Program-made: the position numbers and the translations under genes | The notes under the pieces: generated by a model | Database searches by the model: none | Seen by the model: only the letters and a program-made list of their open reading frames with translations | What the model was told of the DNA's origin: nothing | Origin: Trichopria drosophilae | Taxonomy: Eukaryota > Arthropoda > Insecta > Hymenoptera > Diapriidae | Direction: 5' to 3' | NCBI GenBank assembly: GCA_030407085.1 | Contig: CM059582.1 | Coordinates: 91,190,501 to 91,254,500, forward strand | DNA: 64,000 nt | Part shown: positions 20,935-31,395 of the stretch, piece after piece | How the letters are laid out: every line of letters starts with the position of its first letter | How positions within the stretch are numbered: the stretch's first letter is position 1

Positions 20935-20936
<2 letters not shown>
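20120..20936 (+). pseudogene. LINE reverse transcriptase C-terminal fragment
   Basis: Begins at the RT active-site box MIFADDTRFF (about 20130-20160). Frame shifts later give LVLNLEKTKALIVGS, SVRNLGLVFDG, LPSDVRKTLVSSLILPYFDY and the terminal block SFVVTSSRLWNELPIEIR, typical of the RT thumb and C-terminal region of CR1/Jockey-type LINEs. A TAA at about 20610 and other breaks inactivate it. It ends at a long CT run. It is not close in sequence to the neighbouring LINE. Confidence 0.7.

Positions 20937-21023
<87 letters not shown>
20937..21023. repeat. (CT)n microsatellite
   Basis: Uninterrupted CT repeat of about 87 bp between two LINE segments. Confidence 0.95.
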
Positions 21024-21025
<2 letters not shown>

Positions 21026-21281
21026 GCGTCAATATATTAAAAACAAACCGCAGTCAGTGTGTTGTGTGCGTTCCTTGTCGTATTTAATCGTTCCGTCTCC
21101 GTCTTCATCGGCTAGTACTGCCACGTGCGATCTGTCCCCTCTCGCTACTTGCACGCCTCCCGCTCCCCTGAGCGCCTTGCCTATCGTTCGCCCGGTATTA
21201 ACTCCGTCTCGACTGCATTTGACTACCTCGGGCAGTCCTCAACTACTATCCGTCTCGCCGACATCTGTCATAGTACCTAAT

Positions 21282-21971
21282 ATGGAACAACAACTTGCGC
21301 GGCTTATTGAAGCGGTTACGGCGCTTCAATCTGACATGACTGTAGTGAGAAATAATACAGATGACATGAGACAAGAATTGTCTTCTTTAGCAGCTACTGT
21401 CCACGCGAATACCGTAACAGGCGAGGTGCTCAAGCAGGAGATACAATATTTAAAAAATACATGTGCCCTTGCGAAACCAACCGCGGAAATCATTATAAAT
21501 GGCATCCCAAATAAATGCGCTCTGCCACACAATGACATCGCCTTTCGAGTTTTAACTCACTTAAAGCTACAGAGTTTATTCGGCGATATTCTGAGCATTA
21601 ATAAAATAGACTTTAAACGTCCAGTAGCAAATCAAACATCTCCATCGCAATACTTTGCTATTAAAGTTTTATTTAAATCCGTAGAAATACGCAATTTTAT
21701 CATTGATGCGAAACGCAAGCTCGGCGCAATAACAGTCGCTCAATTGTTCCCTGAATTGTCTGATGATAATGTAGCCCCTACGAAGCCCGTCTATGTAAAC
21801 GAATTTCTACCGTCCTCGACATACGCACTATATAAAAAAGCGAAAATTACGGCTAAAAATGCTGGCTATAAGCGTGTTTGGGCGCGTAACGGTAATATTT
21901 TCGTGCGTAAAGATGGAGGTATCGATGAGCTGCTGATTGCTACTGAGCAGGATCTTAATAAGATTGCCTGA
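21282..21971 (+). CDS. LINE ORF1 protein
   Basis: About 230 residues from the first in-frame Met (MEQQLARLIEAV); the open frame extends upstream without another Met. The amino third is a predicted coiled coil (LARLIEAVTALQSDM...). The middle has EIIINGIPNK, resembling the RNA-binding (RRM-like) core of LINE ORF1 proteins, and the end VYVNEFLPSSTYALYKKAK followed by GYKRVWARNGNIFVRKDGG is the usual C-terminal block. ORF1 proteins bind LINE RNA in the ribonucleoprotein. The frame is intact and is followed after 48 bp by the endonuclease ORF. Confidence 0.7.
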   Translation: MEQQLARLIEAVTALQSDMTVVRNNTDDMRQELSSLAATVHANTVTGEVLKQEIQYLKNTCALAKPTAEIIINGIPNKCALPHNDIAFRVLTHLKLQSLFGDILSINKIDFKRPVANQTSPSQYFAIKVLFKSVEIRNFIIDAKRKLGAITVAQLFPELSDDNVAPTKPVYVNEFLPSSTYALYKKAKITAKNAGYKRVWARNGNIFVRKDGGIDELLIATEQDLNKIA

Positions 21972-22019
21972 CTACCATCGATAAATGTACCTGCTCAACC
22001 AATAAGTGTTTCTGCGTCT

Positions 22020-22960
22020 GTGTTATCGTCATCATTAAAAGTATCTTGTGTTAATATAAATTCTCTTCGCGCCCATCTTCACGATATCGAACAAGAGCTG
22101 TCAGATTGCACCACTGACATATTTGCGATTACTGAAACGTGGCTTACTCCAGACATAGATTCATCGTGTGTTTTTGTTAACAATTACAACTTCGTCCGTA
22201 ACGACCGTGCGCTTCGTGCTGATGGGCAAGCACGTTACATACATGGTGGAGGTGTTGCATGCTACCTACACAAATCTCTTTCTTATTCGATTATAGAGTA
22301 CTCAATAAACACCGAAATAAATACGCCGGAATATCTTTTTCTCGATGTCAAATCATCATCGCATAATCTTTTGTTAATTATTATGTATCGTCGTCCAGCG
22401 GGACAAATGTTCTCCGAATTTCTCCTTAAAATTAATTTGTATATGTCAACATTTAAAAATATAATTATTGCGGGCGATCTAAATTGTAATCTCTTAGTAA
22501 ATAATTTTGAATCTAACTACTTACGAAATATCATAAGCGATTATGCATTTCACTCTGTACCCTTTGGTCCTACGCACTTTTCTGGTGAGTCCTCCTCACA
22601 ACTAGATGTAATTATCACCGATTCCGATACTAAAGTTAAGAACTACCGTAAATCTCCCTCGCCATTTGCTGCCGGCCATTGCTTAATTTCTATTTATTAC
22701 CAATTTGATTATCTTAATAAAGTACCTCAAACGATATCTTACCGAAATTTCTCCAATTGTGATTTTACTTCTCTATCAAATGATCTCTCAACCAGACTTC
22801 GCCGCCAATTTCCTGACCAGCAAATCTTGGATTACAACACTAACTCATTGGCATTTCCTAGCGAACTTGAGACTTCTCTATCGTCATTCTACGATTGCGT
22901 CAACGATGTCCTTAACATACATGCGCCAACATGTACCAAGCAACATGTACCACAAATCTT
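22020..22960 (+). pseudogene. LINE apurinic-type endonuclease domain
   Basis: Motifs in order: CVNINSLRAH (metal-binding Asn), AITETWLTP (Glu), GGGVACYLHKSLSY, LLIIMYRRP, NIIIAGDLNCN (catalytic Asp/Asn), SSQLDVIITD and AAGHCLISI (replacing the usual SDH-type box). This nicks the target for reverse transcription. The linker to RT follows (ISYRNFSNCDFTSL...). The frame breaks near 22945, where a second, partial endonuclease copy begins. Confidence 0.8.
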
Positions 22961-23777
22961 TATCTTACACTATTCTCGAGTGCTCAGTAAATAAAAGCAT
23001 TGACACCCCAAAATATCTTTTTTTGGATATCAAATCGTCTTCAAGAAATTTATTATTTATAGTTATATACCGACGCCCTCATGAGCAACTTCTCGCAAAA
23101 TTTATAGTTAAGTTTAATGCATATATTTCTAAATATAAGAACATAATTGTAACAGGCGACTTAAACTGTAATTCGTTAGAGAATAGATTTGATTCTGCAT
23201 ATCTCCAAAATTTTATTCAAGACTACTCGCTTTTTTCCTTTACCCTTTGGAACCACCCATTATTCTTGTTTTACTTCTTCTCAGCTGGATGTTATGCTAG
23301 TCGATTATTCAGATAAGATTAAACGTTTCTCTACCTCTTCTACTCCTTTTGCGGCTGGTCATTGTCTTATTACGGTTCAATACGAATTCACTAACCTCAA
23401 TTACATTCCACAAATTATCACCTATCGTTACTTCGTCAAATGCGACTATTCTGCTTTAAATAAATCTTTCAGCATTACTTCAACTCAAGTTTCCTCATCT
23501 CTTGGCTTCCGATGACACACAACTTCAAACAAATTCGCAACAACACGGTTTAATAAACTGCGTAAATAATTTTTACGAATGTATTACCGAAGTTTTAGAT
23601 TTACATGAGCCATTTATTAAAAAACGTATTTTGCACCGCGCTATTCCGTGGATCAGACCTTGTATACGAAGTAGGATTAAGGAACGCGACAAATTGAACC
23701 TGCGTGCGAAACGAACTCGAAACCTGCGTCTTTTCCAGGAATATAAGAATATGCGTCGCGGATTAAAAATATCTTAA
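22961..23777 (+). pseudogene. Second, partial endonuclease copy plus linker
   Basis: Starts within KSLSYTILECSVNKSIDTPK and repeats the region already seen at 22270-22740: LFIVIYRRP, NIIVTGDLNCNSLE, SQLDVMLVD, AAGHCLITV. It then continues through a fresh linker (ILHRAIPWIRPCIRSR; RNLRLFQEYKNMRRGL) towards RT. It is diverged from the first copy (roughly 60% at the protein level by eye), so two related LINE copies appear to have recombined. Frameshifts occur at about 23240 and 23500. Confidence 0.7.
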
Positions 23778-25550
23778 AAGCGGCCAAAAATCGTTACTTA
23801 ACCGAACTAGTGCTCCAACAAACAAGCACGAACAAACTCTGGTCTTGCCCACGAAAATTAGGACTTGCTAATCAGCCATCACAGTCCGCACTTCCTCATT
23901 TTTCACCCATTGCATTAAATCGTCATTTCACACCAATATCGTCATCTCACCCGTCTTGTGACTTAGCGACACTCAACAACATTATCATGCGTCCATTACC
24001 TAATTTCCATACAACATTCACCTGTACTGCTATTAATCATCATGATGTCCTATATAGCCTTAATTGAGTTGCACAAAAATCACGCGGGCTTAATCCCGAT
24101 CATCTTCCTTGAGAGTACCTAAAATCATATTTACAATCATTGCACCATATTTAACATCCATTTTCAATCTTTCACTCATCTCTGGCTATTTCCCTTAGAT
24201 TTGGAAATCATCTTGCATCATACCACTTAAGAAAATCGCTAACCCCTTAAGTCCTTCTGACACCCATCCAATCACAAATCCTCCCCACCTCTCTAGAGTC
24301 ATTGATTCCCTTGTCACCCAACAGATCACAAAATATTTAGAGATAAATCGTATACTGCATTCCAAACAATGTGGATTTCGCAAATTTCACAGCACCCAAA
24401 CTACCCTACTACACCTTATGGATGATGTACGTTTGGGTATAGATCGTGGGGCAGTTACTATCTTGGTACTGTTCGATTTCTCAAAAGCCTTTGACTCTTT
24501 AAACCATGTCGTAATTCTAACCTGTTTTCGAGACATAGGCTTTGAGGAATCAACATTAAGACGGCTGCATTCTTATCTGACAAATCGCTCTCACACAATA
24601 ATTGGCCTGGATGGTTTAACATCTAATCCTGAGGTCTAATCGCAAGGTTCGAGCTTAGGCCCCATATTATTCATTATTGTTATCAATACCTTATTCTCGA
24701 GACTTAAATATTGCAGAAACACTACCATCATCTTTGCTGATGATACGCAATTTTATCTGTCGACCCCGATATGTCATCTAAATGAAACGATACGCAATAT
24801 TAACAGTGACACTGCTGAGCTTGTGAGGTGGTCCCATGATTATGGGCTCACTTTAAATACGCGTAAAACTCAGGCCATCATCCTAGGTTCACCTCAGAAT
24901 TTAACCGTTATGCAAAATCTCATCATACCACAAATGATTGTTGGGTCGGATGTAATACCTTATTCACATGAAGTAAAAGATCTTGGTGTTATAATAACAT
25001 CCGATCTAACATGGAATCGCCATGTTAGTACCATATCATTTAAAGTACATAATGTTCTTTACAGGCTTAAATTTCGTGGTGCTTTTCTTCCACCGCAGAT
25101 CAAACTCACGCTCGTCAACGCATTAGTCATCCCAAACCTCGATTACGCATCTTTAGTTATAGCCGATTCAACTGCATTAATCACTAAATTAACACTAAAT
25201 TACAACGCCTTCAAAACATCGCCTTGAGATATGTGTATCGCCTGCGCCGGGATAAAAGACTTGCGCCGGCCTTTCTCGGTAGCCTCACTCATCAAATCAT
25301 CCATACCTCCCAACCCCCCTACCTTGCTGACAGATTCATTCCTCTAGACCATTCCATTCGCCGATCTTCTCGCTTACAATCATCTCAATATAAACTTCCA
25401 ATTCCTCGTACTAACATCTTTGCTCACTCTTTCTGGATCACAGCCATACAGTTTTGGAACTCCCTGCCACGCCAACTTCACACATTTACATCTCTCGCAA
25501 CATTTCGTACTAACTTAATATCACATCTTATCAGGGCTGATCAACCGTAA
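23778..25550 (+). pseudogene. LINE reverse transcriptase
   Basis: RT motifs: VTILVLFDFSKAFDSLNH (24450-24500), SQGSSLGPILFII after a TAA at 24637-24639, and IIFADDTQFYL with the catalytic FADD at about 24730. Then come LTLNTRKTQAIILGSP, VKDLGVIITSDLTWNRHV and the terminal block FAHSFWITAIQFWNSLP. Multiple stops and frameshifts lie between 23770 and 24420, so the fingers region is badly decayed. The last two frames (24823-25227 and 25224-25550) overlap by a few bases. Confidence 0.8.
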
Positions 25551-25857
25551 GTTTGTTACGTTTTTTATTTTAATGTTTTAAACTATGCGAGCGTCTTCTA
25601 ATCGAATTTACTACTCTACGTGTAGCTTAAGTGCAATTTCGTTATTTTTGATCTACAATATAGTATATATAAAGATGTATAATGCGTTTACCGCCTTATA
25701 GCAGAGATTTTATCAAGTTATATTATGTATCGTTATATACTGACCGAAACATTGTAACGGCAGGATATTTAGTTCATGTGTCCACGGCTCGTAGTTGCCA
25801 GGAACTGGAACACAATTTATTATTGTATAATAATAAATAAGTTTTCAATCAATCAAT
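25551..25857 (+). other. LINE 3' UTR and repeat tail
   Basis: AT-rich, ending in ATAATAAATAAG and tandem CAAT/TCAA units. Confidence 0.6.
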
Positions 25858-27605
25858 CTCTCTCCAGGGTTCCGCAAGCCATTCCAAGCACACGGCCAAC
25901 CATCAATTCCTCGGTGATCAGCCGGCGTCAAGTTGGAGAATACCGATAGATCCCATCCATCTAAATCCGTTACGCCACACAAATCTCATACATACTTTTC
26001 AACCGACCGTAAGTCGAAAATGCCGGAAACTCAATACAAGAAATATCAAGAAGCAAAATCACCTTTAAAACAGGTATATTGCATACCATCCAACAATTTT
26101 ATGGACGAAGAGATCGTGGATGAAGAAGTGTCCGAAATTTGAGAATGGAAACTTCCTGAAATTGCATATGCACGGGTTATTGTTGAGAATGATGAAGAAT
26201 CAAGACTCATTCCAAATGCGCATCAAGTTTTAGTGCTCAAAGTTTCGGAGGAAATTATGGCTGGAGATGTGCTACCTCGCCCTCGTGCTACGCGGTCGAT
26301 GGCTTGGATGTTGCCACATGGATAGGAGTCCACGGGTACGTTCAATGTGGAAACAGGAGAGTTGCTCCAAAGAGTAACGTGCGACAAGGACGGATAGGCT
26401 AGAGATGCACTACCTCGCCATCCGTACCATGCAGGGAACGGCGAAAAGGAGCAACCTCCGGTACATGGTTTAAGCGACACGGACGGGTTGGCTAGTGATG
26501 TACTACCTCGCCACCCATGTCATGCATCCAAAGGCGAACGTCCGTCGAGGATCCCCTGCTTACAACCTCCGATAGCGGCGAAGTACAAAATGCTTCACCC
26601 CCTGAACTTCCTAAAAATCTACGAAAACGTTCATGGAGTGATGGTAAAAGTAAAGAGCCTAGTAAAAAGAGCGAGAAGAAAGGACTGAATAAAAAGTTCG
26701 CAATCATGCCGAGCTCTCTGGAAAATCTAATTTTGAAATCAGTGAAAAATAACATTTTAGAGAGGAATCATCAACTAACCAGGCAAACATTGAATAGTAC
26801 TTCCAAGCGCTTGTTGCGGCGGGCAAAATCCGCGAATCACACGCAAAACGAAAGAAGGAAGAGAACCAGCATCGTTCGAAAGTGCGTCCTTCCAATTCGT
26901 AGTCCGCATTCTTCTGCAAAAGATAATAAGGTGCCACGAATTGAGCAAAAAGCGGAAAACCCGAAACAAAGGAATAAAAAAGGGACATTTGTTAGTGCAT
27001 TTTTGTCCGGCCGAACCACTACCAGGTGAGCTTGGTGAGGAGAGGATGAGGAGGTAATAGCCTCTGCTTTTTGTACGATTCTTCGAACCAGGCCGCGACG
27101 TCTACGGCGCTGCGCCCCACCCACACCATATACATACGCTCTCTGCTTACACACACGGTGCCTGCAAGAACGTGCGCTCCTGCAAGAAAGACAGCATCAG
27201 GCGAAGCGAAGAAAAAGCTAGAGAAGTGCGCATTACCGATGATCAAATGTAACTGAGGCTCCGAGGTATCCCCTGCAGACCAGACCAACTTAGACCAACT
27301 CTACAGAGTCAAGTCTCCGTATAATGATAGATAACAGTACAAAGTCTATTGGTGAATTGGTGGAAGTGTCGAGTGTTGTGTTTATAAAAACAAAGAAAAA
27401 AAGGTCAATAAAGTAAAGACTATAAGTTACGTATAGTGTACTCATGTTATAATTTCAATTGTTGTAACCATATTGTAATCACTTTAAACAAATCTGCAAA
27501 ATCTTTGTAAAATTATTTGCAAATCGGCGAGAACGCCGATTTTCTTTCTTTTGGCGTTATATGTCCTACCCCTTTCATGTCCATCGGCGAGGGCGCCGAT
27601 TTTGA
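25858..27605 (+). pseudogene. Internal 3' region of an LTR element, product not recognised
   Basis: Bounded by the LINE tail on the left and a polypurine tract plus LTR on the right. The frame from 25933 encodes a charged, Lys/Ser-rich protein. Three related blocks around 26260, 26400 and 26490 share ACTACCTCGCCA (translated as a repeating D-x-LPR-x-P pattern); stops interrupt the frame at about 26140, 26320 and 26395. A 170-residue frame (26517-27029) is very basic and rich in Lys, Arg and Ser. I do not recognise a domain; it could be gag-like or an accessory protein. 27260-27520 is untranslated. Confidence 0.35.
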
Positions 27606-27626
27606 AAAGGGGAGGGGGGGGGGGGG
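27523..27626 (+). promoter_or_regulatory. Twin GC hairpins and polypurine tract before the LTR
   Basis: ATCGGCGAGAACGCCGAT (27523-27540) and ATCGGCGAGGGCGCCGAT (27583-27600) are perfect stems, both followed by T runs. The purine tract AAAAGGGGAGG plus a long G run (27605-27626) abuts the LTR. The same hairpin-T-tract order precedes the LTR at 4134. Confidence 0.7.
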
Positions 27627-27954
27627 TGTTACGACGTAGTGGTCGTAGCCATCCCATATGTATCGGGTAAAATATGATAAATAAAGTGCAATGCTTGGAT
27701 TTCCCAACCTGGGATTATGCACGACGTGCAACCTCGCACGGCAAAACCGAGCGAAGAAGGTGCAAGCTCAACATACACCCACAAGTTGGAAATGACTGGG
27801 CTGACAAACTCCTCTGGATCTAGGTTTTAGATCGCGACGGAGAAGTCAGTCCGACGTAGATATTCAAAACAAAAACGTCGTCGACTACTTAACATCCTCG
27901 CCCTTCCATCGACATGACACCACTCACGCTGTTATGATCGCCGAGATCGTAACA
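27627..27954 (+). repeat. 3' LTR, 328 bp
   Basis: Begins TGTTACGACG, ends GAGATCGTAACA; an AATAAA signal is at 27680-27685. The last 25 bp are themselves nearly palindromic (TGTTATGATC...GATCGTAACA). The flank after it begins ATAG. The termini match those of the LTRs at 4134 and of the 6298 insertion. Confidence 0.8.
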
Positions 27955-28079
27955 ATAGGAAATACACGTTTTTGGAAAATGTTAAGTGAATAAAATTATT
28001 TCGATTCTCTCTCCGTTTTTCCTGAATAAAAATTGGGAACCCGGAAAAAGAGGGATCATGGTATAATGTAAATAAGATA
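27955..28079. other. Short AT-rich flank
   Basis: Nothing recognised. Confidence 0.4.
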
Positions 28080-28083
28080 TTAA

Positions 28084-29090
28084 TGCCAGGTTCTCATTCT
28101 CAACGATGAAAAAATCAATTTTTTTTCGCTTAACCCTTATTCCACAGATGCACGAATACTGCCCCAAAACAACAACGAGTATTTTAGTTCTTGCGTGTGG
28201 AAAATATTCATTGCGGCGCTAAAACCATTGTAATAGCGTCATATATATAGTAGTAGTAGGTATGTTCAACGAAGGCTATTCATTTGTTCGGTCGACAGTA
28301 AATATGCTGCGATTAGCCTTCGGGATCAACAGCAAAAATTGAGCCAAGAAAATGGACGAAAAGTGTATCGCTGCAGCGAAGAAGACTCAGAAATCGCGAA
28401 AAAGGCTAGACAAATTCTCTGCCAAAATCCAACAACAGCAGGATGTTCGAAGAAGAGGAAGGTATAATGTATGGTGCTGGGATTGCTGACTGAGCGTAAG
28501 TGGTCAAAATAAAACTTTAAATACGATTTTTCAGTACGTAAAACGCGTTTTGCTTAAAAAAAGGATTTTTTGGCTCGCAGGCCCCTCTCTACAGATTCAA
28601 TGAATGAACTGATTTTAATGAGTGACGGATCAAAAGAAAGAAAATTAAATTTAGGTTAACTCTTCACGAAGAGTTTTTTCCAAAAAATTAATAGCGAATA
28701 ATGTTTAACGGATGTTGAAAACTAAAAAAATGGGGTAAGAAAGGTCCCTTGTTTTCAAATAGCCGCCATTTTATTTTAAAAGCCTTTTTAAAAAAACGGA
28801 AAACGATGAGGCCCCCCCAAATTTTATCTATTTTATGTTTTTTTATTTTGGTTTTTTGGTTTCAGATCAAGCGATAAAACCGAAGACGAGTCTGCCCACA
28901 CCCACTCGTGTACCATACGGCTGCACAACAATGAACCTGGACCCCCATTTTTTAATTTTTTTCATTGAAAAAATTCACAAATCATCTTTAGTTACATACA
29001 AATAAAAGCCATAAAAACTTTTTCCGACATTAATTTATTTTATATAAAAAAAAATTCCTCAAATTGAAGTCTGAGAATAAGAACCTGGCC
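28084..29090 (+). mobile_element. TTAA-flanked transposon remnant with Mutator/Kolobok-like transposase fragment
   Basis: TTAA at 28080-28083 and 29091-29094. Terminal repeats: left TGCCAGGTTCTCATTCTCA; right, reversed, GGCCAGGTTCTTATTCTCA. Inside, about 28250-28500 in shifting frames, are VVVGMFNEGYSFV, DEKCIAAAKKTQKSR and GIMYGAGIAD, the C-terminal pattern of a transposase family also seen at 29560 and 54243. TTAA duplication and this protein type fit Kolobok-like transposons; exact family not settled. Confidence 0.65.
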
Positions 29091-29559
29091 TTAAAGTGTA
29101 ACAACAAATTTTTTCCGCCCTTGACAGCGACAGAATGACGGCAGCAGTGGTTGTCCATGACAATCTGGTTGGCACGATATCTCCTGACTGATACGTCTAA
29201 AACAAAAAATCCAAAAAAATTCTTAAAATATATGTCAGGGGCTATCATTCGACCTAGAATAAATTAATTTAATTTTAAAAAATAAAAATAAGATGGCGAA
29301 GAAAAAACAAAAATTGTATTTTTTACACATTGTTCACCCTTAAAATGTTAATAAACGGCGTTAAAAGTGATCGAAAAATTATAATTGTAGTCCGAACTGA
29401 AGCTTCACTTGTACCGATCAATCTCTCAAAATTTCAGCACAATCGGTCAAATAGTTTGTTCAAAATCATGTCAACCACCACGGAAAATGTAGGTTTGAGA
29501 AAAACGCGTTTAAAGTAGTACGTATAATCGTTAGTATAATCATAAAATAAATACCTTAC

Positions 29560-30375
29560 GCTTGATCAGCGATGCCTGCCCCATACATCAGTCCTTCCTC
29601 TTCCTCGTAAGCTTCGTTGGGCGTCTCAGCTCACTCCCATGCTCTTTTGAAGCATCCAGACTACTCCGATTTGTATGTTGAATGCGATGTTCGTCGCGTC
29701 GCTTCAAGAGATCAGCTTAGTTTCTACTAATGGTAACTCCCATCGTTTCCATAATTTTTCATAATGGTTGTAAGCCCTCATTGAAAGTGCAGACAGCGCA
29801 GAAGGCTGCAATCTCGACGACTCTTTTACCAGCGAATACATGTTTCGGAACTATGCACTAAACACATGAATTGTAACTTTCGTTGGCATATTCAGTGTGG
29901 ACTCCAGTTCGTCGTTTCGACAAATCGTTGGTCGTGAGGTCTCCGTACACTTTTCTGAGAAAAAGTTGAATCTCGTCTTGTAACACGGAAAAATGTATCC
30001 AAATTTCCAATGGCTTCAGCGATACGATACTTACACCAGGAGTCACCTCCTTTTGGACAATTGTCGTATTCAGAATTGCTATCGGTTGAGATTTTGTGAA
30101 AGAAAGTGGCTCATATAGCTTTTCTCATATTTTCTACAGAATTGGGATTTCTTCACAGTCAATTTATAATACGTCGACGTTTCTTTAATTACTTTATTGG
30201 TAAATAAAGCGGTTTTTCTCGCCGTTCCTTTTCTTCGCCGCAGTTTTTTTCGATGTTGAACTTGATTTTTTATTGTGATCTTCTTCGAACATTTTTTCGT
30301 CTTCTTCAGTCGTGTCAGTTCATTTTTGGCATCTTTAGCTCTTTTAAAAAGGCTCTTTTTTTTTATGCAAAACAC
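29560..30375 (-). pseudogene. C-terminal half of a Mutator/Kolobok-like transposase
   Basis: Minus strand, read from 30375 down. A basic block RRRKGTARKTALFTNKVIKE then TYYKLTVKK is followed near 30060 by CPKGGDSWCKY (the conserved CPKGxxSWC box of the family). Then come AVCTFNEGLTTIM, KIMETMGVTI, DLLKRRDEHRI, DASKEHGSE and, at 29570-29600, MYGAGIADQ. Frames shift at least four times. It shares FNEG, MGVTI and YGAGIAD with the remnants at 28250 and 54600, in the opposite orientation to the first. Confidence 0.6.
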
Positions 30376-30475
30376 AGTTTTCCTTCTTCATCACTACAGT
30401 AGATTCTCGGTATATTTGATTCTCGTTATTTTCCCTCAACATAAGGGCTGCGATCTCAGGAACGGCCCACCTATA

Positions 30476-30764
30476 CATGGTGAGTCACGTAGATGTGTGA
30501 ATGGGAGACTCATGTTAAATCTACGCACCTCCTGATTGGCTTCTTTCAATGTAACACCGCTTGCTATTGACTGCGAAAGTTGTAGTCAGCCGAAGAAAAT
30601 TATGATATGCATGGTTGGAGATATGTACATACAGTATAATTTTCATCGGCTGACTGCAACTTTCGCAGCCAATAGCAAGCGGCGTTATATTGAAAGCGGC
30701 AAATCAGAACGTGTGTAGATTTAACATGGGTTTCCCTATCCGCACTTCTACGTGTCTCACCCTG
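30476..30764. mobile_element. Mariner-type MITE, 289 bp
   Basis: Ends CATGGTGAGTCACGTAG and, reversed, CAGGGTGAGACACGTAG, with TA at 30474-30475 and 30765-30766. The TIRs are about 137 bp and meet around a short loop, so the element is essentially one hairpin. Confidence 0.85.
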
Positions 30765-30766
30765 TA

Positions 30767-31393
30767 GTATAGGCTTGGGACGAATGTACATGAAGCAACG
30801 AATTTCGCACCAAATTTATCACTTCATGTATGTATGTCATAAATGACATGAGAGCGGTAAGCGGAAACACGTCAACAATCAACAGTCAAATTCAGTGATT
30901 TGCATTTTGTACATTGTGTCTGTATGCGCAAAGGAAAAACAGGAAAAACACATGGATTAATGTTTTGTTATTCTTCGACATTTTTGCGAGAAAGATACGA
31001 AATATCATGGTAAGCAATTCGTCCCCATTATTTTCCACTTAATTACATACACGTTTTGAACATTTCTCTGCATGATTTCTCGTGAATTATAAACTAACAA
31101 GGTTAAATATTAACATATGACAGATTTACATAACCTAATAAAGTCTAGTACAGTTCAGTGTTGTTAAAAGAAATCGTGAGTAATCGTTAGCTTCAACCCT
31201 GAAATATACATACTTTTAAATCGTGTGAGTTGTCATGCAGCACTTTTGAAAAACGTGCATATATTTTTTAATGGTACAAAGCGATGAATGGTTCTTTTCG
31301 ATTGAAGGACTACAGAGAAAGATACGTCAACCCTTGACAACCCTTGAAATTTAAGTTATCCTGCAGAGATAAGGTATGCATATGTATGTGCAT
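30767..31393. other. No recognised feature
   Basis: AT-rich unique-looking sequence between two foldback elements. Confidence 0.4.
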
Positions 31394-31395
31394 TA

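Larger units (their letters stand above)
21024..25857 (+). mobile_element. Near-complete LINE, APE-endonuclease type, with TCAA-type 3' tail
   Basis: Order: 5' region, ORF1, endonuclease, duplicated endonuclease segment, RT, 3' UTR and a tail of tandem CAATCAATCAATC at about 25845-25857. A short tandem-repeat tail rather than poly(A) points to the CR1/L2-like side of the LINEs. Subfamily is not determined. Confidence 0.75.
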
